This document shows, piece by piece, positions 41,980 to 52,209 of a stretch of DNA of 64,000 bases. The notes beneath the pieces are model-generated. The model had not been told where the DNA came from. It worked only from the letters and a program-made list of their open reading frames with translations, and made no database searches. Where the stretch lies: positions 12,501 through 76,500 of the forward strand of contig JAIPJW010000002.1 of assembly GCA_021734075.1 (NCBI GenBank), in the 5' to 3' direction. Source of the DNA: Cephaloticoccus sp. (GTDB taxonomy: Bacteria > Verrucomicrobiota > Verrucomicrobiia > Opitutales > Opitutaceae). A program made the position numbers and the translations under genes. Within the stretch, counting starts at the first letter, position 1. Each line of letters opens with the position of its first letter.

Positions 41980-43338
41980 TCATTTCTTGTCCTTTTTGGG
42001 CACCTCAATGGTGATGGTTGCGCCATCCTTGAGCCGGCGGCTGATGGCGGCATAGCTGCCGGAAACCACCTCATCGCCAGATTTCAAGCCCGACTTGATC
42101 TCAATATGCGTGTTGTCAGCAATGCCCGTCTCAACTTTTTGCACCTTCACCTTGGTGCCATCGACAATAAACACCACCCGATCCAATTGATCGCGCGTGC
42201 GACGGGCTGTGTCCTTCTCATCGGTGACCTCAAGATTGTTGCCTGATTTTTCCTTCGCCGCCTTGCTCTTCTCTTCCTGCAATTCCTCCACCGTCTTGCC
42301 GTCGTTGGCCCGCACCGTCACACTCTGAATCGGCACTGCCACGACATTCTCAACGGTTTGGGTCTGGATGTCCGAAGTCGCGCTCATGCCGGGCCGCAAG
42401 CGCGGATCGCGGTCACTGATGCTGATCTTGACCAAAAAGTTGGCCACTTCGTCCGAAGATGAATTTTGCGATGACGCGATGCTGTCGGAGGCGTTTTGCG
42501 CGGATGAGCTGATCTCCCGCACCTTGCCCGTCAACCGGGCCTCGGGGAGGGCATCGATGCGGATGAGCGTCAGGTCACCGGCCTTCACATTGACGATGTC
42601 GTTTTCGTTCACCTTGACGCGCACCTCCATGTTGCTGAGATCGGCCACCCGCATGATCTCCGTGCCGGCGAACTGACCGGTGCCGACCACGCGTTCGCCT
42701 ATTTCGCTGGTGAGCGAGCTGATGGTGCCATCCATGGGGGAATAAATTGTCGTCTTGCTCAATTGGTCGGCAGCTTGGGACAGTGAACCCTCGGTGCGGC
42801 GAATCTGCGCCTGGGATGAGTCATAATCAGCCATGGCCACATCATAATTGGTTTTGGCATTCAGGATATCGGCATCCGAGATCAGCTTCTTCGCGTAAAG
42901 ATCCTTGGCTTGGCTGTAGTCCTGCGTGGCTTTGTCTAAATGGGCTTTGCTCAGCACACTGGCGGCCTTGGAAGAGAGTAGCGCGGCTTCCTGCTGCTCA
43001 TATTGTGCCTGGTAAAAATCGGGTTTGATCCTCAACAGCAGGTCGCCTTTTTTGACTATGTCGCCCTCCTTGACGGGCATTTCCACGATTTCTCCGGCAA
43101 CCTCCGGGGAAATTTTGACCTCGATCTCGGGTTGAACTTTGCCTGTGGCGGTGACGACCTGGGTGATCGTTGTGACAAAGGCTTTTTCGGTGGTCACCGA
43201 TATGCCGGTATCCTTTTTGCGACGCGACAGACCGATCGCAACGAGGGCGATCAGCAATACGGAGCCGCCGATTATGATCCACTTTTTCTTGGATTTACGG
43301 CGGGGAACGGCGGGTTTGGCGGAGGCGGGTTGATTCAT
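41980..43338 (-). CDS. HlyD/MacA-type periplasmic adaptor subunit
   Basis: N-terminal [45 protein letters not shown] lipoyl-like domain, alpha-hairpin; start MNQPASAKP (ORF to 43368). Confidence 0.9.
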   Translation of the reverse strand: MNQPASAKPAVPRRKSKKKWIIIGGSVLLIALVAIGLSRRKKDTGISVTTEKAFVTTITQVVTATGKVQPEIEVKISPEVAGEIVEMPVKEGDIVKKGDLLLRIKPDFYQAQYEQQEAALLSSKAASVLSKAHLDKATQDYSQAKDLYAKKLISDADILNAKTNYDVAMADYDSSQAQIRRTEGSLSQAADQLSKTTIYSPMDGTISSLTSEIGERVVGTGQFAGTEIMRVADLSNMEVRVKVNENDIVNVKAGDLTLIRIDALPEARLTGKVREISSSAQNASDSIASSQNSSSDEVANFLVKISISDRDPRLRPGMSATSDIQTQTVENVVAVPIQSVTVRANDGKTVEELQEEKSKAAKEKSGNNLEVTDEKDTARRTRDQLDRVVFIVDGTKVKVQKVETGIADNTHIEIKSGLKSGDEVVSGSYAAISRRLKDGATITIEVPKKDKK

Positions 43339-43415
43339 GAGACTCAGTTGAAGGGATGCTTGATGCAAATGTTCACATTTGCCGAGATTGGCTGTCTGTC
43401 AGGCCCATGTTCGCT

Positions 43416-43452
43416 AAAAAAAGTGTGGAGGGGCCCACAACGACCCCCCCAC
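43416..43452 (-). terminator. Intrinsic terminator-like hairpin on the minus strand, upstream of the HlyD/MacB operon
   Basis: Minus strand: GTGGGGGGG-tcgttgtggg-CCCCTCCAC-acTTTTTTT (one G-U pair). Confidence 0.6.
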
Positions 43453-43500
43453 AACACAACAACTGATTACTACGAACAAGACTGTAATGAACAGCTACCC

Positions 43501-43516
43501 GTGTATTTGAATACAC
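43501..43516. promoter_or_regulatory. Candidate operator palindrome
   Basis: GTGTATT-tg-AATACAC, perfect 7-bp arms. Confidence 0.45.
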
Positions 43517-43904
43517 CCCCGCGACCAATGACGTGCAAATCGCGACGAATCGCAGGAGCACAACGTTGGCGTTGATGGGGCGCGGACAAGTCACGGGCAT
43601 GCTTCAACAACACGCAGTTCCGGGAAAAGTTACACGAAACTTTGATAAACGGACCCCACGGCGGATGGGCGGACGTCTTTATCACCCCCAATCAAGTGAC
43701 CAACACCTCCCGCGGTGCCTGCCCTTGCCGGCTCGGCCAGTTTACCAGCCAGTCGGGCATTTATCCCGGCATCCCTTAAGGGCAATTTGATGGTTATATG
43801 TTCAAGCCCAATCGCGGCCCGGGCAGCATTAATGTATGCCCATTGCAGCTGTTCTGCCCCTTCACGCCATGCACAAATCCGGAGCAATCCAAGAGCAGCT
43901 GATC

Positions 43905-44909
43905 TCAGCGGGGGCCGGAATTATCTGGATTCAGCCGTAAAATGTCCACCGTCGAGTCGAACGCGCTGCCCAGCAGGATATGCTCCGCCCATTGTCGGGC
44001 CAGCCATGGTGCGTAGAGCACACCTTTGCTGCCCAGACCGGCAAGGATGCCGTAACCAGAAGACCCGGAATGACGACCGATCACCGGGCGTTTGTCATCC
44101 GCCGCCAGGCGCAGTCCCACCAAATGTTCCGTTGGCGCCAGGTTGAGGCCGGTCAATCGCTGCCCACTGGCCAGCAGGGCATCGCGCGCCACCGCAGTTG
44201 GTGCCGTGTCATCCACCCCCGGTTCGTGGGTGGCACCGACCCACGCGTCGCCCCGGGCAACCGGCAGCAGCCAGTGACCGCGATGCAGGATAATTCCGGG
44301 GTCCAAATCGGGCGCATGCACTCGCAGCACTTCGCCCTTGGATATTGCCCACGGCCAGGCCGCAAACAGACCGTGCCGCGCGGCCGCTCCGGTGCAATCG
44401 ATCACCAGGGAATGATTCTGCCCAAGCTTCCCCCACGCCACCTGACCCACGGTCAGGCGCCCCTCCGCCTGCCAGCGTTGCCGCGCTGCGCCCAACATGG
44501 CCGGAACATCCACCTGGGCGGCGGGAGCCAACACACAATGGTCTGTGTTCACCGATTCCACATAGGGCGCGAGCACCCCGCGATCGCATTTGGCCTGCAG
44601 CACGCGTCGCTCCTTGTCGGTGCGCCAGTAACGCCGGATTTTGATCTCTCGCCATAACGGCACGCCCAAGGCTCGTTCCATGCCTTGGTAAAGGCTTCGG
44701 GTTTCCGGCCACAATTCCTCGATCCGCCAGGTCTTGACCCAACGCTGACCGGTTACCGGGTTGATGATCCCCGCGGCCACTCGCGAAGCTGCCGTGGCAT
44801 GCCCCGCATCGATCATCGCCCAATCAATTCCGGCCTGCTCCAGGGTCCAGCCCAGCACCGTTCCCGCCAAACCCTGCCCCACGATCAGCACTCCCGGATG
44901 ATTCATCAC
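43905..44909 (-). CDS. FAD-dependent oxidoreductase (DAO family)
   Basis: GVLIVGQGLAGTVLGWTLEQAG dinucleotide-binding motif; VGLRLAADDKRPVIGRHSGSSGYGILAGLGSKGVLYAPWLA. Confidence 0.88.
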   Translation of the reverse strand: MMNHPGVLIVGQGLAGTVLGWTLEQAGIDWAMIDAGHATAASRVAAGIINPVTGQRWVKTWRIEELWPETRSLYQGMERALGVPLWREIKIRRYWRTDKERRVLQAKCDRGVLAPYVESVNTDHCVLAPAAQVDVPAMLGAARQRWQAEGRLTVGQVAWGKLGQNHSLVIDCTGAAARHGLFAAWPWAISKGEVLRVHAPDLDPGIILHRGHWLLPVARGDAWVGATHEPGVDDTAPTAVARDALLASGQRLTGLNLAPTEHLVGLRLAADDKRPVIGRHSGSSGYGILAGLGSKGVLYAPWLARQWAEHILLGSAFDSTVDILRLNPDNSGPR

Positions 44910-45038
44910 AGATTCAAGTCGCCTTCAGCCTGAACCCCCAGCCGCCGAGCTGTCACTGTCCGTCGTCCACAAGCGCGGCCGGGAGTTCGCCCACGCGGAA
45001 ATAATTGGTCCGGATTCATCCGCGGGAAGAATTTCCGA

Positions 45039-45776
45039 TCACTTCCGCTCGGCAGCCCAAAGCGCCGCACCGACGATCCCCGCCTCGTTTAAAAACTCCG
45101 CCGGGGCCAGCTTCGCACGCGGCTTGATATATTTGAAATACTTGGCGTGCTTCGCACTCACGCCCCCGCCAAGGATGATGAGTTCAGGCCAGAGAATCTC
45201 CTCCAGGATATGGATGTATTGGCTCAATTCACCGCCCCATTCCTCCCATGAAAGTTCCCGGCGTTTACGCGCGGTGGATGAAACAAAACGCTCGGCGGAT
45301 TTACCCCGAATCGGCAAATGCCCCAACTCGCTGTTGGGGAAAAGTCGGCCACCATGAAACAATGCTGATCCCACCCCGGTGCCCAAGGTCAACAATAGCA
45401 CGGTGCCCTTGATCTCACGACCCGCTCCAAATCGAATCTCTGCCAGTCCCGCCGCATCGGCATCATTGATCAAGGCAACGCGACAACCGGTGGCCTTGCT
45501 GAACATGTTCACCGCATCGCAACGCACAAACCGCGGATGCAGATTGGCCGAGGTCATGATTCGGGGTCCGTGGATCACGCCGGGGAAGCCCACTCCGATC
45601 GGACCGTGCCATTTGAAATGTGTGGCAATTGTTTTGATGGTCTTGGCCATCGCCGCGGGGGTCAGGGTTTCGGGCGTGTCAATTCGGTGCCGTTCTCGCA
45701 GCAATTTTCCCGTCTTGGTGTCAACGGGCGCGCCCTTGACCCCGGATCCGCCGATGTCGATGCCTAGAATTTTCAT
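45039..45776 (-). CDS. ppgK: Polyphosphate glucokinase (ROK family)
   Basis: [58 protein letters not shown]. Confidence 0.9.
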   Translation of the reverse strand: MKILGIDIGGSGVKGAPVDTKTGKLLRERHRIDTPETLTPAAMAKTIKTIATHFKWHGPIGVGFPGVIHGPRIMTSANLHPRFVRCDAVNMFSKATGCRVALINDADAAGLAEIRFGAGREIKGTVLLLTLGTGVGSALFHGGRLFPNSELGHLPIRGKSAERFVSSTARKRRELSWEEWGGELSQYIHILEEILWPELIILGGGVSAKHAKYFKYIKPRAKLAPAEFLNEAGIVGAALWAAERK

Positions 45777-45806
45777 GTGCTCTATATGAGTCTGGGCGTG
45801 GAAAAT

Positions 45807-46286
45807 TTAATGGCAATGCCCGTCCCCGTCCGCGCCATGGGCATGACCGTGTTGCCGTTCCGCTTCAGTCGCGGGCCGCACTCCCAGAATTTCAACTTCA
45901 AAGGTCAGATCAACCCCGGCCAAGGGGTGGTTGGCATCGAGGGTCACCTGTGCGGCATCCACTGCCACCACGGTAACCACCGGGGCGTGCTGGTCGGTGT
46001 CGGTTTGAAAACGATCCCCCACCCTCAGCTCTCCCTCGACGGGGATCTGCGTGCGGTCGATCCGTTGCACCTGGCTTTCGTCGCGTTCACCGTAGGCCTT
46101 GGCTGCGGGCACCTGCACGATCATTTTGGTGCCGACCGCAAGCCCGCGCAGCTGTTCATCCAGTCCGTCAATGATTTGACCGGCGCCCTCGAGATAGGTG
46201 ATTGGTTCTCCACCCGCGGATGTATCGAGCACCCGGCCGGCCGGATCGCGCAAGGTGTAGGTGAAGGTGACAACGTTGGATTTCAT
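45807..46286 (-). CDS. FKBP-type peptidyl-prolyl isomerase (SlyD-like, His-rich tail)
   Basis: VTFTYTLRDPAGRVLDTSAGGEPITYLEGAGQIIDGLDEQLRGLAVG; C-terminal RQHGHAHGADGDGHCH. Confidence 0.9.
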   Translation of the reverse strand: MKSNVVTFTYTLRDPAGRVLDTSAGGEPITYLEGAGQIIDGLDEQLRGLAVGTKMIVQVPAAKAYGERDESQVQRIDRTQIPVEGELRVGDRFQTDTDQHAPVVTVVAVDAAQVTLDANHPLAGVDLTFEVEILGVRPATEAERQHGHAHGADGDGHCH

Positions 46287-48811
46287 GTTTCCTGCCGCAA
46301 AATTTGGAGCGGCGGATGGTCGGTCACACCCCGACTGGAAAGCAAGCCCGTGATCAGCGTTACCCCCGTCACCAGCAGCATCGCCAGCAACAACCCGCCC
46401 ACCGGCACCACCGCACTGATTTTGAAAACATAATGGGCCAGCAGCGCATTGCCCGCCATCGCGAGCAGCCCGCCCACCATGGCCCCGAGCAGGCCGAGAA
46501 TGGCGTATTCCACCAATTGCATCTGCAGGAGTTGCCGCCGCGTTGCTCCCAGTGTGCGCAGGAGGACCACCTCACGAATCCGTTGGTAGCGCCCCGCCGC
46601 CACGGCCCCGGCCAACACAATCAACCCGGTCACGACGGTGAACAGCGCCATGAACCGAATCACAAACGCGACCTTGGAAAAAATCCCGTCAAAGGTTTCC
46701 AACAGCAAGGACAGATCAATCGCCGAGACGTTGGGAAATTCTCCCACCACGGCCTGCTGCAGCCGGGCGGAGGCCGCCGAGTCGACCGCACGCACCGCGA
46801 CCACATAAAATTTGGGCGCCGCCTCGAGCACTCCGGAGGGAAACACGATGAAGAAATTGGGTTCCAACCGACGCCACTCCACCTTGCGTAAACTCGTGAC
46901 CTTGGTCCGGATCGGCACGCCCTGGACGTCAAACTCGATTTCATCGCCCAGGGTGACCTGCAAATCTCCGGCGAGTTTCTCCTCCACGGAAATCGGCACC
47001 ACCACCGTGTCCGCCGGCACCCGCCCGGTAAATTTGCCCTGAGTGACCTCCTCCGTGCCGGACATAGACTCGCGATACGTCGAACGGTATTCCCGCCGCA
47101 GCGTCCAACCGGGGATGCGGATTGAGTCATCCTTCAACAACTCCTCGACCCCACGGCCCTTGATGGTCCGAATCTTCATGGTGACGATCGGGGCCTGCTG
47201 CAAAACGGGTGCACCCTCGGTCGCCAGTAATTTTTCCAACGGGCCGATCTGGTCGTCCTGGATATCGAAAAACATCAGGTTGCCGCGGCCACCGTTTCCA
47301 GTGCCCTCGATCTGGGTGAGCAAGGTCACCCGCGTGAGATAAAGGGTCAGAATCAAAAACGTGCCGAGGCCCAGCGACAGCAACAGCAGGACGGTGCGAT
47401 TGTTCGGTCGGTGCAAATTGGCGATGCCCTGGCGCACCACATATGGCAACCGTTTGGGCGCCCAGCGCCGGGCCGCCCATGCGACCAATCGGGCCAGGCC
47501 GGCCAGCACCGCAAAGCCCAGGGCGAGCATGCCGGCAAAGCCGAGGCCCAGCCGCAGACTTTGCGTTTGCCAGATCGCAAACCCCACCACCGCCGCCACA
47601 ATCAGGACCCATAGACTCAACCGCCACCAATCGATCCCCGCGGTCTTTTCCGTTGCCATCGAACGCAGTGCCATGAGTGGAGAAACCCGCCGGATCGCCA
47701 GCAAGGGCAACAAGGTAAAGAGCAGACAGATCACCCAGCCGGCTCCCATTCCGCGAAAAACCGCCAGCCAGGATATCGCGAAATCCACCGGCACGGGCAG
47801 CATGCCGCTGAGCGCCGAGGGCAACAGCAGTTGCACCCCCAGTCCGAGCAATCCACCCAAACCCGCGCCCAGCAAACCCAGCACCGCTCCTTGCAATAAA
47901 TACACCCCGAATCCCTGTCGGGCCGATGCACCAAGGCAACGGAGGATGGCCACGGTCGCGACCTTTTGCCGGACATAAACATGGATGGCACTCGCGACAC
48001 CGATTGCGCCAAGAAAGAGCGCCACAAACCCGACGAGGCTGAGAAAGGCCTGCACGTTGTCGATGACCCGCCCGAGGCGACGCTTGCGCTCTTCAACCGT
48101 ATCATAGTTCAGGCGTTGACCCGCAAATTCGACCTTCATCGCTTTGACCAACGCCTCCGGGTCGCTGGATTCCGGCAACTTGATCGCCGTTTTGAAACGG
48201 AGCAGGCTGCCTTTGCCCGCGAGACCCGTTTCGGGCAGCAAGGCCAGTGGGATGTATGCCCGTGGGGCCAGTTGGGTCACGGCCATGGATTCACCGGGCA
48301 CCTTTTTCACCGCGCCCAGGACTTTCAACGTGCTCTGGCCCAGACGCACCGTGTCTCCGGGCCGCACATTGAATTGATTGAGCAGCGTTTCCTCCAAAAT
48401 GACCACCGCGCCGCCCCTTGCGAGCTCATTGACGGCTGTATCCGGGGCGGTCAGAAACTCCCCGTAAAAGGGAAAATTTCCCTCGACCGCCCGAACTTGC
48501 ACGAGGCGGGTTGCGTCCCCTGCCGTGGGAAACACCATCATGGAGGAAAACCCCGTTTCCTGCGCCGTCTCGCCGCCAAGTTGATCGAGGAAAGTGCGCA
48601 CCTCGGGCGCGAAGGGCTGCCGGGATTCCACCACAAGGTCGGCACCCAGCAGTCCCTTGGCCTGGTCCTGCACCGATTGCTGCAGGTTTACACTGAAAGA
48701 TCCGATGGCCACCAACGCGGCCACCCCGAGCACAATGCACAATGAATACAAGGCCAGTCGCCGACGCGAGGCCCGCGAATCCCGCCAGGCCATTTTGAAA
48801 ATGAAATTCAT
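46283..48811 (-). CDS. FtsX-like ABC transporter permease (YbbP-like)
   Basis: MNFIFKMAWRDSRASRRRLALYSLCIVLGVAALVAIGSFSVNL; multiple FtsX domains. Confidence 0.92.
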   Translation of the reverse strand: MNFIFKMAWRDSRASRRRLALYSLCIVLGVAALVAIGSFSVNLQQSVQDQAKGLLGADLVVESRQPFAPEVRTFLDQLGGETAQETGFSSMMVFPTAGDATRLVQVRAVEGNFPFYGEFLTAPDTAVNELARGGAVVILEETLLNQFNVRPGDTVRLGQSTLKVLGAVKKVPGESMAVTQLAPRAYIPLALLPETGLAGKGSLLRFKTAIKLPESSDPEALVKAMKVEFAGQRLNYDTVEERKRRLGRVIDNVQAFLSLVGFVALFLGAIGVASAIHVYVRQKVATVAILRCLGASARQGFGVYLLQGAVLGLLGAGLGGLLGLGVQLLLPSALSGMLPVPVDFAISWLAVFRGMGAGWVICLLFTLLPLLAIRRVSPLMALRSMATEKTAGIDWWRLSLWVLIVAAVVGFAIWQTQSLRLGLGFAGMLALGFAVLAGLARLVAWAARRWAPKRLPYVVRQGIANLHRPNNRTVLLLLSLGLGTFLILTLYLTRVTLLTQIEGTGNGGRGNLMFFDIQDDQIGPLEKLLATEGAPVLQQAPIVTMKIRTIKGRGVEELLKDDSIRIPGWTLRREYRSTYRESMSGTEEVTQGKFTGRVPADTVVVPISVEEKLAGDLQVTLGDEIEFDVQGVPIRTKVTSLRKVEWRRLEPNFFIVFPSGVLEAAPKFYVVAVRAVDSAASARLQQAVVGEFPNVSAIDLSLLLETFDGIFSKVAFVIRFMALFTVVTGLIVLAGAVAAGRYQRIREVVLLRTLGATRRQLLQMQLVEYAILGLLGAMVGGLLAMAGNALLAHYVFKISAVVPVGGLLLAMLLVTGVTLITGLLSSRGVTDHPPLQILRQET

Positions 48812-48818
48812 TGGCCAG

Positions 48819-49499
48819 TTATGAGTCGTGCACCACCGAGCCGTTTTTCAGCCGGAGGATACTCTGGCAACGCTTCGCCAGTTCAAGATCATGCGTCACC
48901 AGCACCAAGGTGGTCCCGCGTTCACGATTAAGCCCGAAGACCAACTCGATCATCGTCGCAGCGGTTTCGCCATCGAGGTTTCCGGTCGGTTCATCACAAA
49001 ACAATATCTTGGGGGCATTGATGAAGGCCCGGGCCAGGGCCACCCGTTGTTGCTCACCCCCGGAAAGTTGCACGGGGTAGTGATCGCCCCGTTCCCCCAA
49101 TCCCACGCGCGCCAACAAGGCGCTCGCCTCCTTTTCCCGTCCGCTCTCGCCCCTCAGTTCCAAGGGCACAAGGACATTTTCCAACGCGGTCAGCGTGGGG
49201 ATGAGCTGAAAGTTTTGAAAGACAAAGCCGACATGGGCATTGCGCACCTGGGCTCGTGCATCCTCATCTCGTCCCTGCAAGGACTCACCCGCCAGATAAA
49301 CGTCGCCTCCCGTGGGCAGGTCGAGGCCGGCACAGAGTCCCAGCAAAGTCGTCTTGCCGCTACCACTCGGACCCACGATCGCCAGACTGGCGCCAGACGT
49401 CAGTGTAAAACTCACGTCTCGCAGCACCGTTAATGCCCCGGCGGCCGCAGGATAAGTTTTGGTGAGTCGCTCGACTTTCAGCATGATGTCATCACTCAT
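48819..49499 (-). CDS. ABC transporter ATP-binding protein (YbbA-like)
   Basis: [62 protein letters not shown]. Confidence 0.93.
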   Translation of the reverse strand: MSDDIMLKVERLTKTYPAAAGALTVLRDVSFTLTSGASLAIVGPSGSGKTTLLGLCAGLDLPTGGDVYLAGESLQGRDEDARAQVRNAHVGFVFQNFQLIPTLTALENVLVPLELRGESGREKEASALLARVGLGERGDHYPVQLSGGEQQRVALARAFINAPKILFCDEPTGNLDGETAATMIELVFGLNRERGTTLVLVTHDLELAKRCQSILRLKNGSVVHDS

Positions 49500-49562
49500 A
49501 TATTCAATGTTTCACCCAAACCCCGAAATCGCACGAAAGCTAGTTCAAGCGGATAAAAAGTG

Positions 49563-50192
49563 AGTATGAATGTCCGGATTATCATTTTGGCGTGCTGGAG
49601 TATCGCCCTTGGGGCCCAGGCCGCCGAACCAAAGACCATTGTCTGCCTGGGCGACAGCATCACGGCCGGCTACGGTTTGGACAATCCGGCCGCGGAAGCC
49701 TACCCAGCCCTGCTCCAGGATAAAATCGACGCCCATGCCATGCCTTATCGGGTCGTCAACGCCGGCCTCAGTGGCGACACCACGGCCGGCGGCCTGCGCC
49801 GCATCGACTGGTTGCTGCGACAGCGCATCGATGTTTTGGTGCTGGCCCTCGGGGGTAATGACGGCTTGCGCGGCATACCGCCTGAAGTCACCCGGAGCAA
49901 TCTGGCCGGCATCATCGATCGGGTGCGGGTTAAATACCCGGACACCCGCATCATCTTGGCCGGCATGCAAATGCCCGCCAATCTTGGTGAAAGCTACACC
50001 ACCCGCTTTCGTGCCCTCTTCCCGGCGGTGGCCAGGGGAAAACACTGCACGCTGATTCCGTTTTTGCTGGAAGGAGTCGGTGGCGTGCCGGAGCTGAATC
50101 AAGCCGACATGATCCACCCCACTGCGGCCGGACAGGTGTTGATTGCCACAACAGTTTGGTCGATCCTTCAAGCTGCGTTGCCTCATCCGTGA
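49563..50192 (+). CDS. SGNH-family arylesterase/lysophospholipase (TesA-like)
   Basis: VCLGDSITAGYGLDNPAAEAYPALLQ block I; GGNDGLRGIPPEVTRSNL block III; DMIHPTAAG catalytic D-H. Confidence 0.9.
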   Translation, partial: SMNVRIIILACWSIALGAQAAEPKTIVCLGDSITAGYGLDNPAAEAYPALLQDKIDAHAMPYRVVNAGLSGDTTAGGLRRIDWLLRQRIDVLVLALGGNDGLRGIPPEVTRSNLAGIIDRVRVKYPDTRIILAGMQMPANLGESYTTRFRALFPAVARGKHCTLIPFLLEGVGGVPELNQADMIHPTAAGQVLIATTVWSILQAALPHP

Positions 50193-50200
50193 TACCCGAA

Positions 50201-51058
50201 ATGCTCAACCCCCGCTGGTGTGGCTGGTTCCTCATCCGTTTGAGGGCCATCCTTGGATCATCGCTCCTTGCGCTATCGACCAATGGGTTCGCCTGGTCGT
50301 CGACTTTTTCCATCGCCGCCCGCTATGACGACAACGCAAACCTCGCCACTCAGGAGGAAATATCCGATATGGGACTGAACGCGGGGTATGGTTTTGAAAC
50401 GTTGCAGGGGATCAACCGTGATTGGCAGCTTGGCTATGGCGGCAATTTATCCACCTCGCGCTGGATCGATCATACCGGCCTGAACCTGACCGAACTCGGC
50501 GCACATGCCAGTTTACACCGCAAATTTGGCCTCGGTCCCTATGCGCCGAGGTTGAAACTCCAAGCGGGTGTCGCCCGGCAATTCGCCAAGGTTTCGGAGT
50601 GGTCGGGCACTTGGCTTCGGAGCGAAGTCGTGCTGCAAAAACGCTTCGGACCGCAGTGGCAGGCCAGTTTGGCCGGGGCATACCACCAGCTCTTTGCCGG
50701 ACGGGCGGTCTTTTCCACCATCAACCGGGAAATCACCGCCCGGCTTGATCATGACCTGTCCGCTCGGTGGAGCGTTTCCACCTCGGCCGGTTACCGCCGG
50801 GGAGATCAACTTTCGTGGTGTCGTAATAGTTGGCCTCCTTTTATCGGCACGAACCAATGGCGCGACGGCATCTTCGGCGATGATTGGTTCCCCTACCAAC
50901 GCACGGGGCGAACCTTCACGGCGGGGGTCAGTCTTTCCCGTGCCCTGGGTTCAGACACATCGCTCACCTTCGTCGGTGAGCGCATGGAAGCACGGACGGT
51001 GGAGGACAAGCGTTACCATCGGCAAACTTGCAGCGTTCAGTTCATCCACCGGTTCTAG
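50201..51058 (+). CDS. Putative outer-membrane beta-barrel protein (paralog A)
   Basis: Signal peptide, alternating aromatic beta pattern, C-terminal ...VQFIHRF; likely start MLNPRWCG (ORF from 50156). Confidence 0.65.
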   Translation: MLNPRWCGWFLIRLRAILGSSLLALSTNGFAWSSTFSIAARYDDNANLATQEEISDMGLNAGYGFETLQGINRDWQLGYGGNLSTSRWIDHTGLNLTELGAHASLHRKFGLGPYAPRLKLQAGVARQFAKVSEWSGTWLRSEVVLQKRFGPQWQASLAGAYHQLFAGRAVFSTINREITARLDHDLSARWSVSTSAGYRRGDQLSWCRNSWPPFIGTNQWRDGIFGDDWFPYQRTGRTFTAGVSLSRALGSDTSLTFVGERMEARTVEDKRYHRQTCSVQFIHRF

Positions 51059-51303
51059 CTCTCATCCCCCCTCATATGTCGTTCATCCCGCACGGAACCT
51101 TTGAGATCTGGCCTTTTGCCGTCCGGCAAAGCAGTTCTCCAATCCCTTGAAAAATCGTGCCTGATCCCAACAGAAAACCAATGGCAGGCTCTAGGTCTGG
51201 CTCCGGATATATCCGGCTAGCCTGACCTCGCCCGCTTGGCCTCATGCGACCCAGTCTTTGATTGCTGAATGCCCGCCTGACCATCTTACTCACCCCGTTC
51301 CCC

Positions 51304-52200
51304 ATGTTTTGTTATCGGAAAATGATGATTGTTGGCTTCGCTGTGGCCGGCTCGGTGAGCCGGGCGCAACCTGCCGACATTTTTTCCCACCTTCGGTTGC
51401 AAACTTCGGCCATTTGGGCCGATAATATCAGCCGCACTTCCAACGTTGCCACCCAGCAGTCCAGTCAAGTCTACAACCTCAGCGGCACTTGGGATCAGAT
51501 GCACCAAGTCAATCGCCATTGGTTGTTGGTCACGCAAGTCGAACTTGCAGCCGTGAAAGTGGCCAAGTTCGACGCCCTTAACAGTTTCACAGCATCGGCC
51601 GATGCCACTTTTCGGCGCAAATTCGGACTTGGTCCCCTCGCGCCCACCCTCGATTTCCGCGGCAAGCTCAGCGGCAGCAGTCTTAAGGAGGCTGGACGCA
51701 GTGGGTGGCAAATTGAAGGCCGCATCGTGGCCGCGAAACGCCTGACCGACTCCATCAAACTATCCGCTTTGGCAGGATGGGAGGAATATTCGGCCCGCCA
51801 CCAAGCCTACGACGTCATCACCCACCGCGCCACCGCCGAGATCCAATGGGACATCACCGCACGCTGGCAGTTGGCCGGGGGCGGTGGTCGCATCTGGGGC
51901 GAGTTTGTCACCAATGCGGCCGGCTCGGTTTGGGCCCGGGCGGTCGGGGGATCCTTTGGGCCCGTAGTGCGCGATCATTACCAGTCGCTGGCCTGGGAAA
52001 CTTCCAACACCTTCGGCCCGGGTTGGGTCGCCTACCGCGTGCGGGACAGTCGGGCTGATTTGTGGTGGGTCGAACTTTCCCCCGCCCTCAATGACTCCAC
52101 CTCCCTTACCTTTCGTTTTGAAGCGGTGCACATGGTCAACGCTATCGGTGTCCACTACGAATCCGCCTTTTCGTCGCTCAGTCTCAACCACCGGTTCTAA
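51304..52200 (+). CDS. Putative outer-membrane beta-barrel protein (paralog B)
   Basis: Signal peptide; shares RKFGLGPxAPxL with paralog A; C-terminal ...LSLNHRF; likely start MFCYRKMM (ORF from 51262). Confidence 0.65.
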   Translation: MFCYRKMMIVGFAVAGSVSRAQPADIFSHLRLQTSAIWADNISRTSNVATQQSSQVYNLSGTWDQMHQVNRHWLLVTQVELAAVKVAKFDALNSFTASADATFRRKFGLGPLAPTLDFRGKLSGSSLKEAGRSGWQIEGRIVAAKRLTDSIKLSALAGWEEYSARHQAYDVITHRATAEIQWDITARWQLAGGGGRIWGEFVTNAAGSVWARAVGGSFGPVVRDHYQSLAWETSNTFGPGWVAYRVRDSRADLWWVELSPALNDSTSLTFRFEAVHMVNAIGVHYESAFSSLSLNHRF

Positions 52201-52209
52201 TTTTCGCTC

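Noticed and set aside
43369-43904. tmRNA or RNase P RNA in the large intergenic gap
   Set aside because: Checked for ssrA tag/acceptor-like ends and RNase P conserved motifs (GAGGAAAGUCC); none found.
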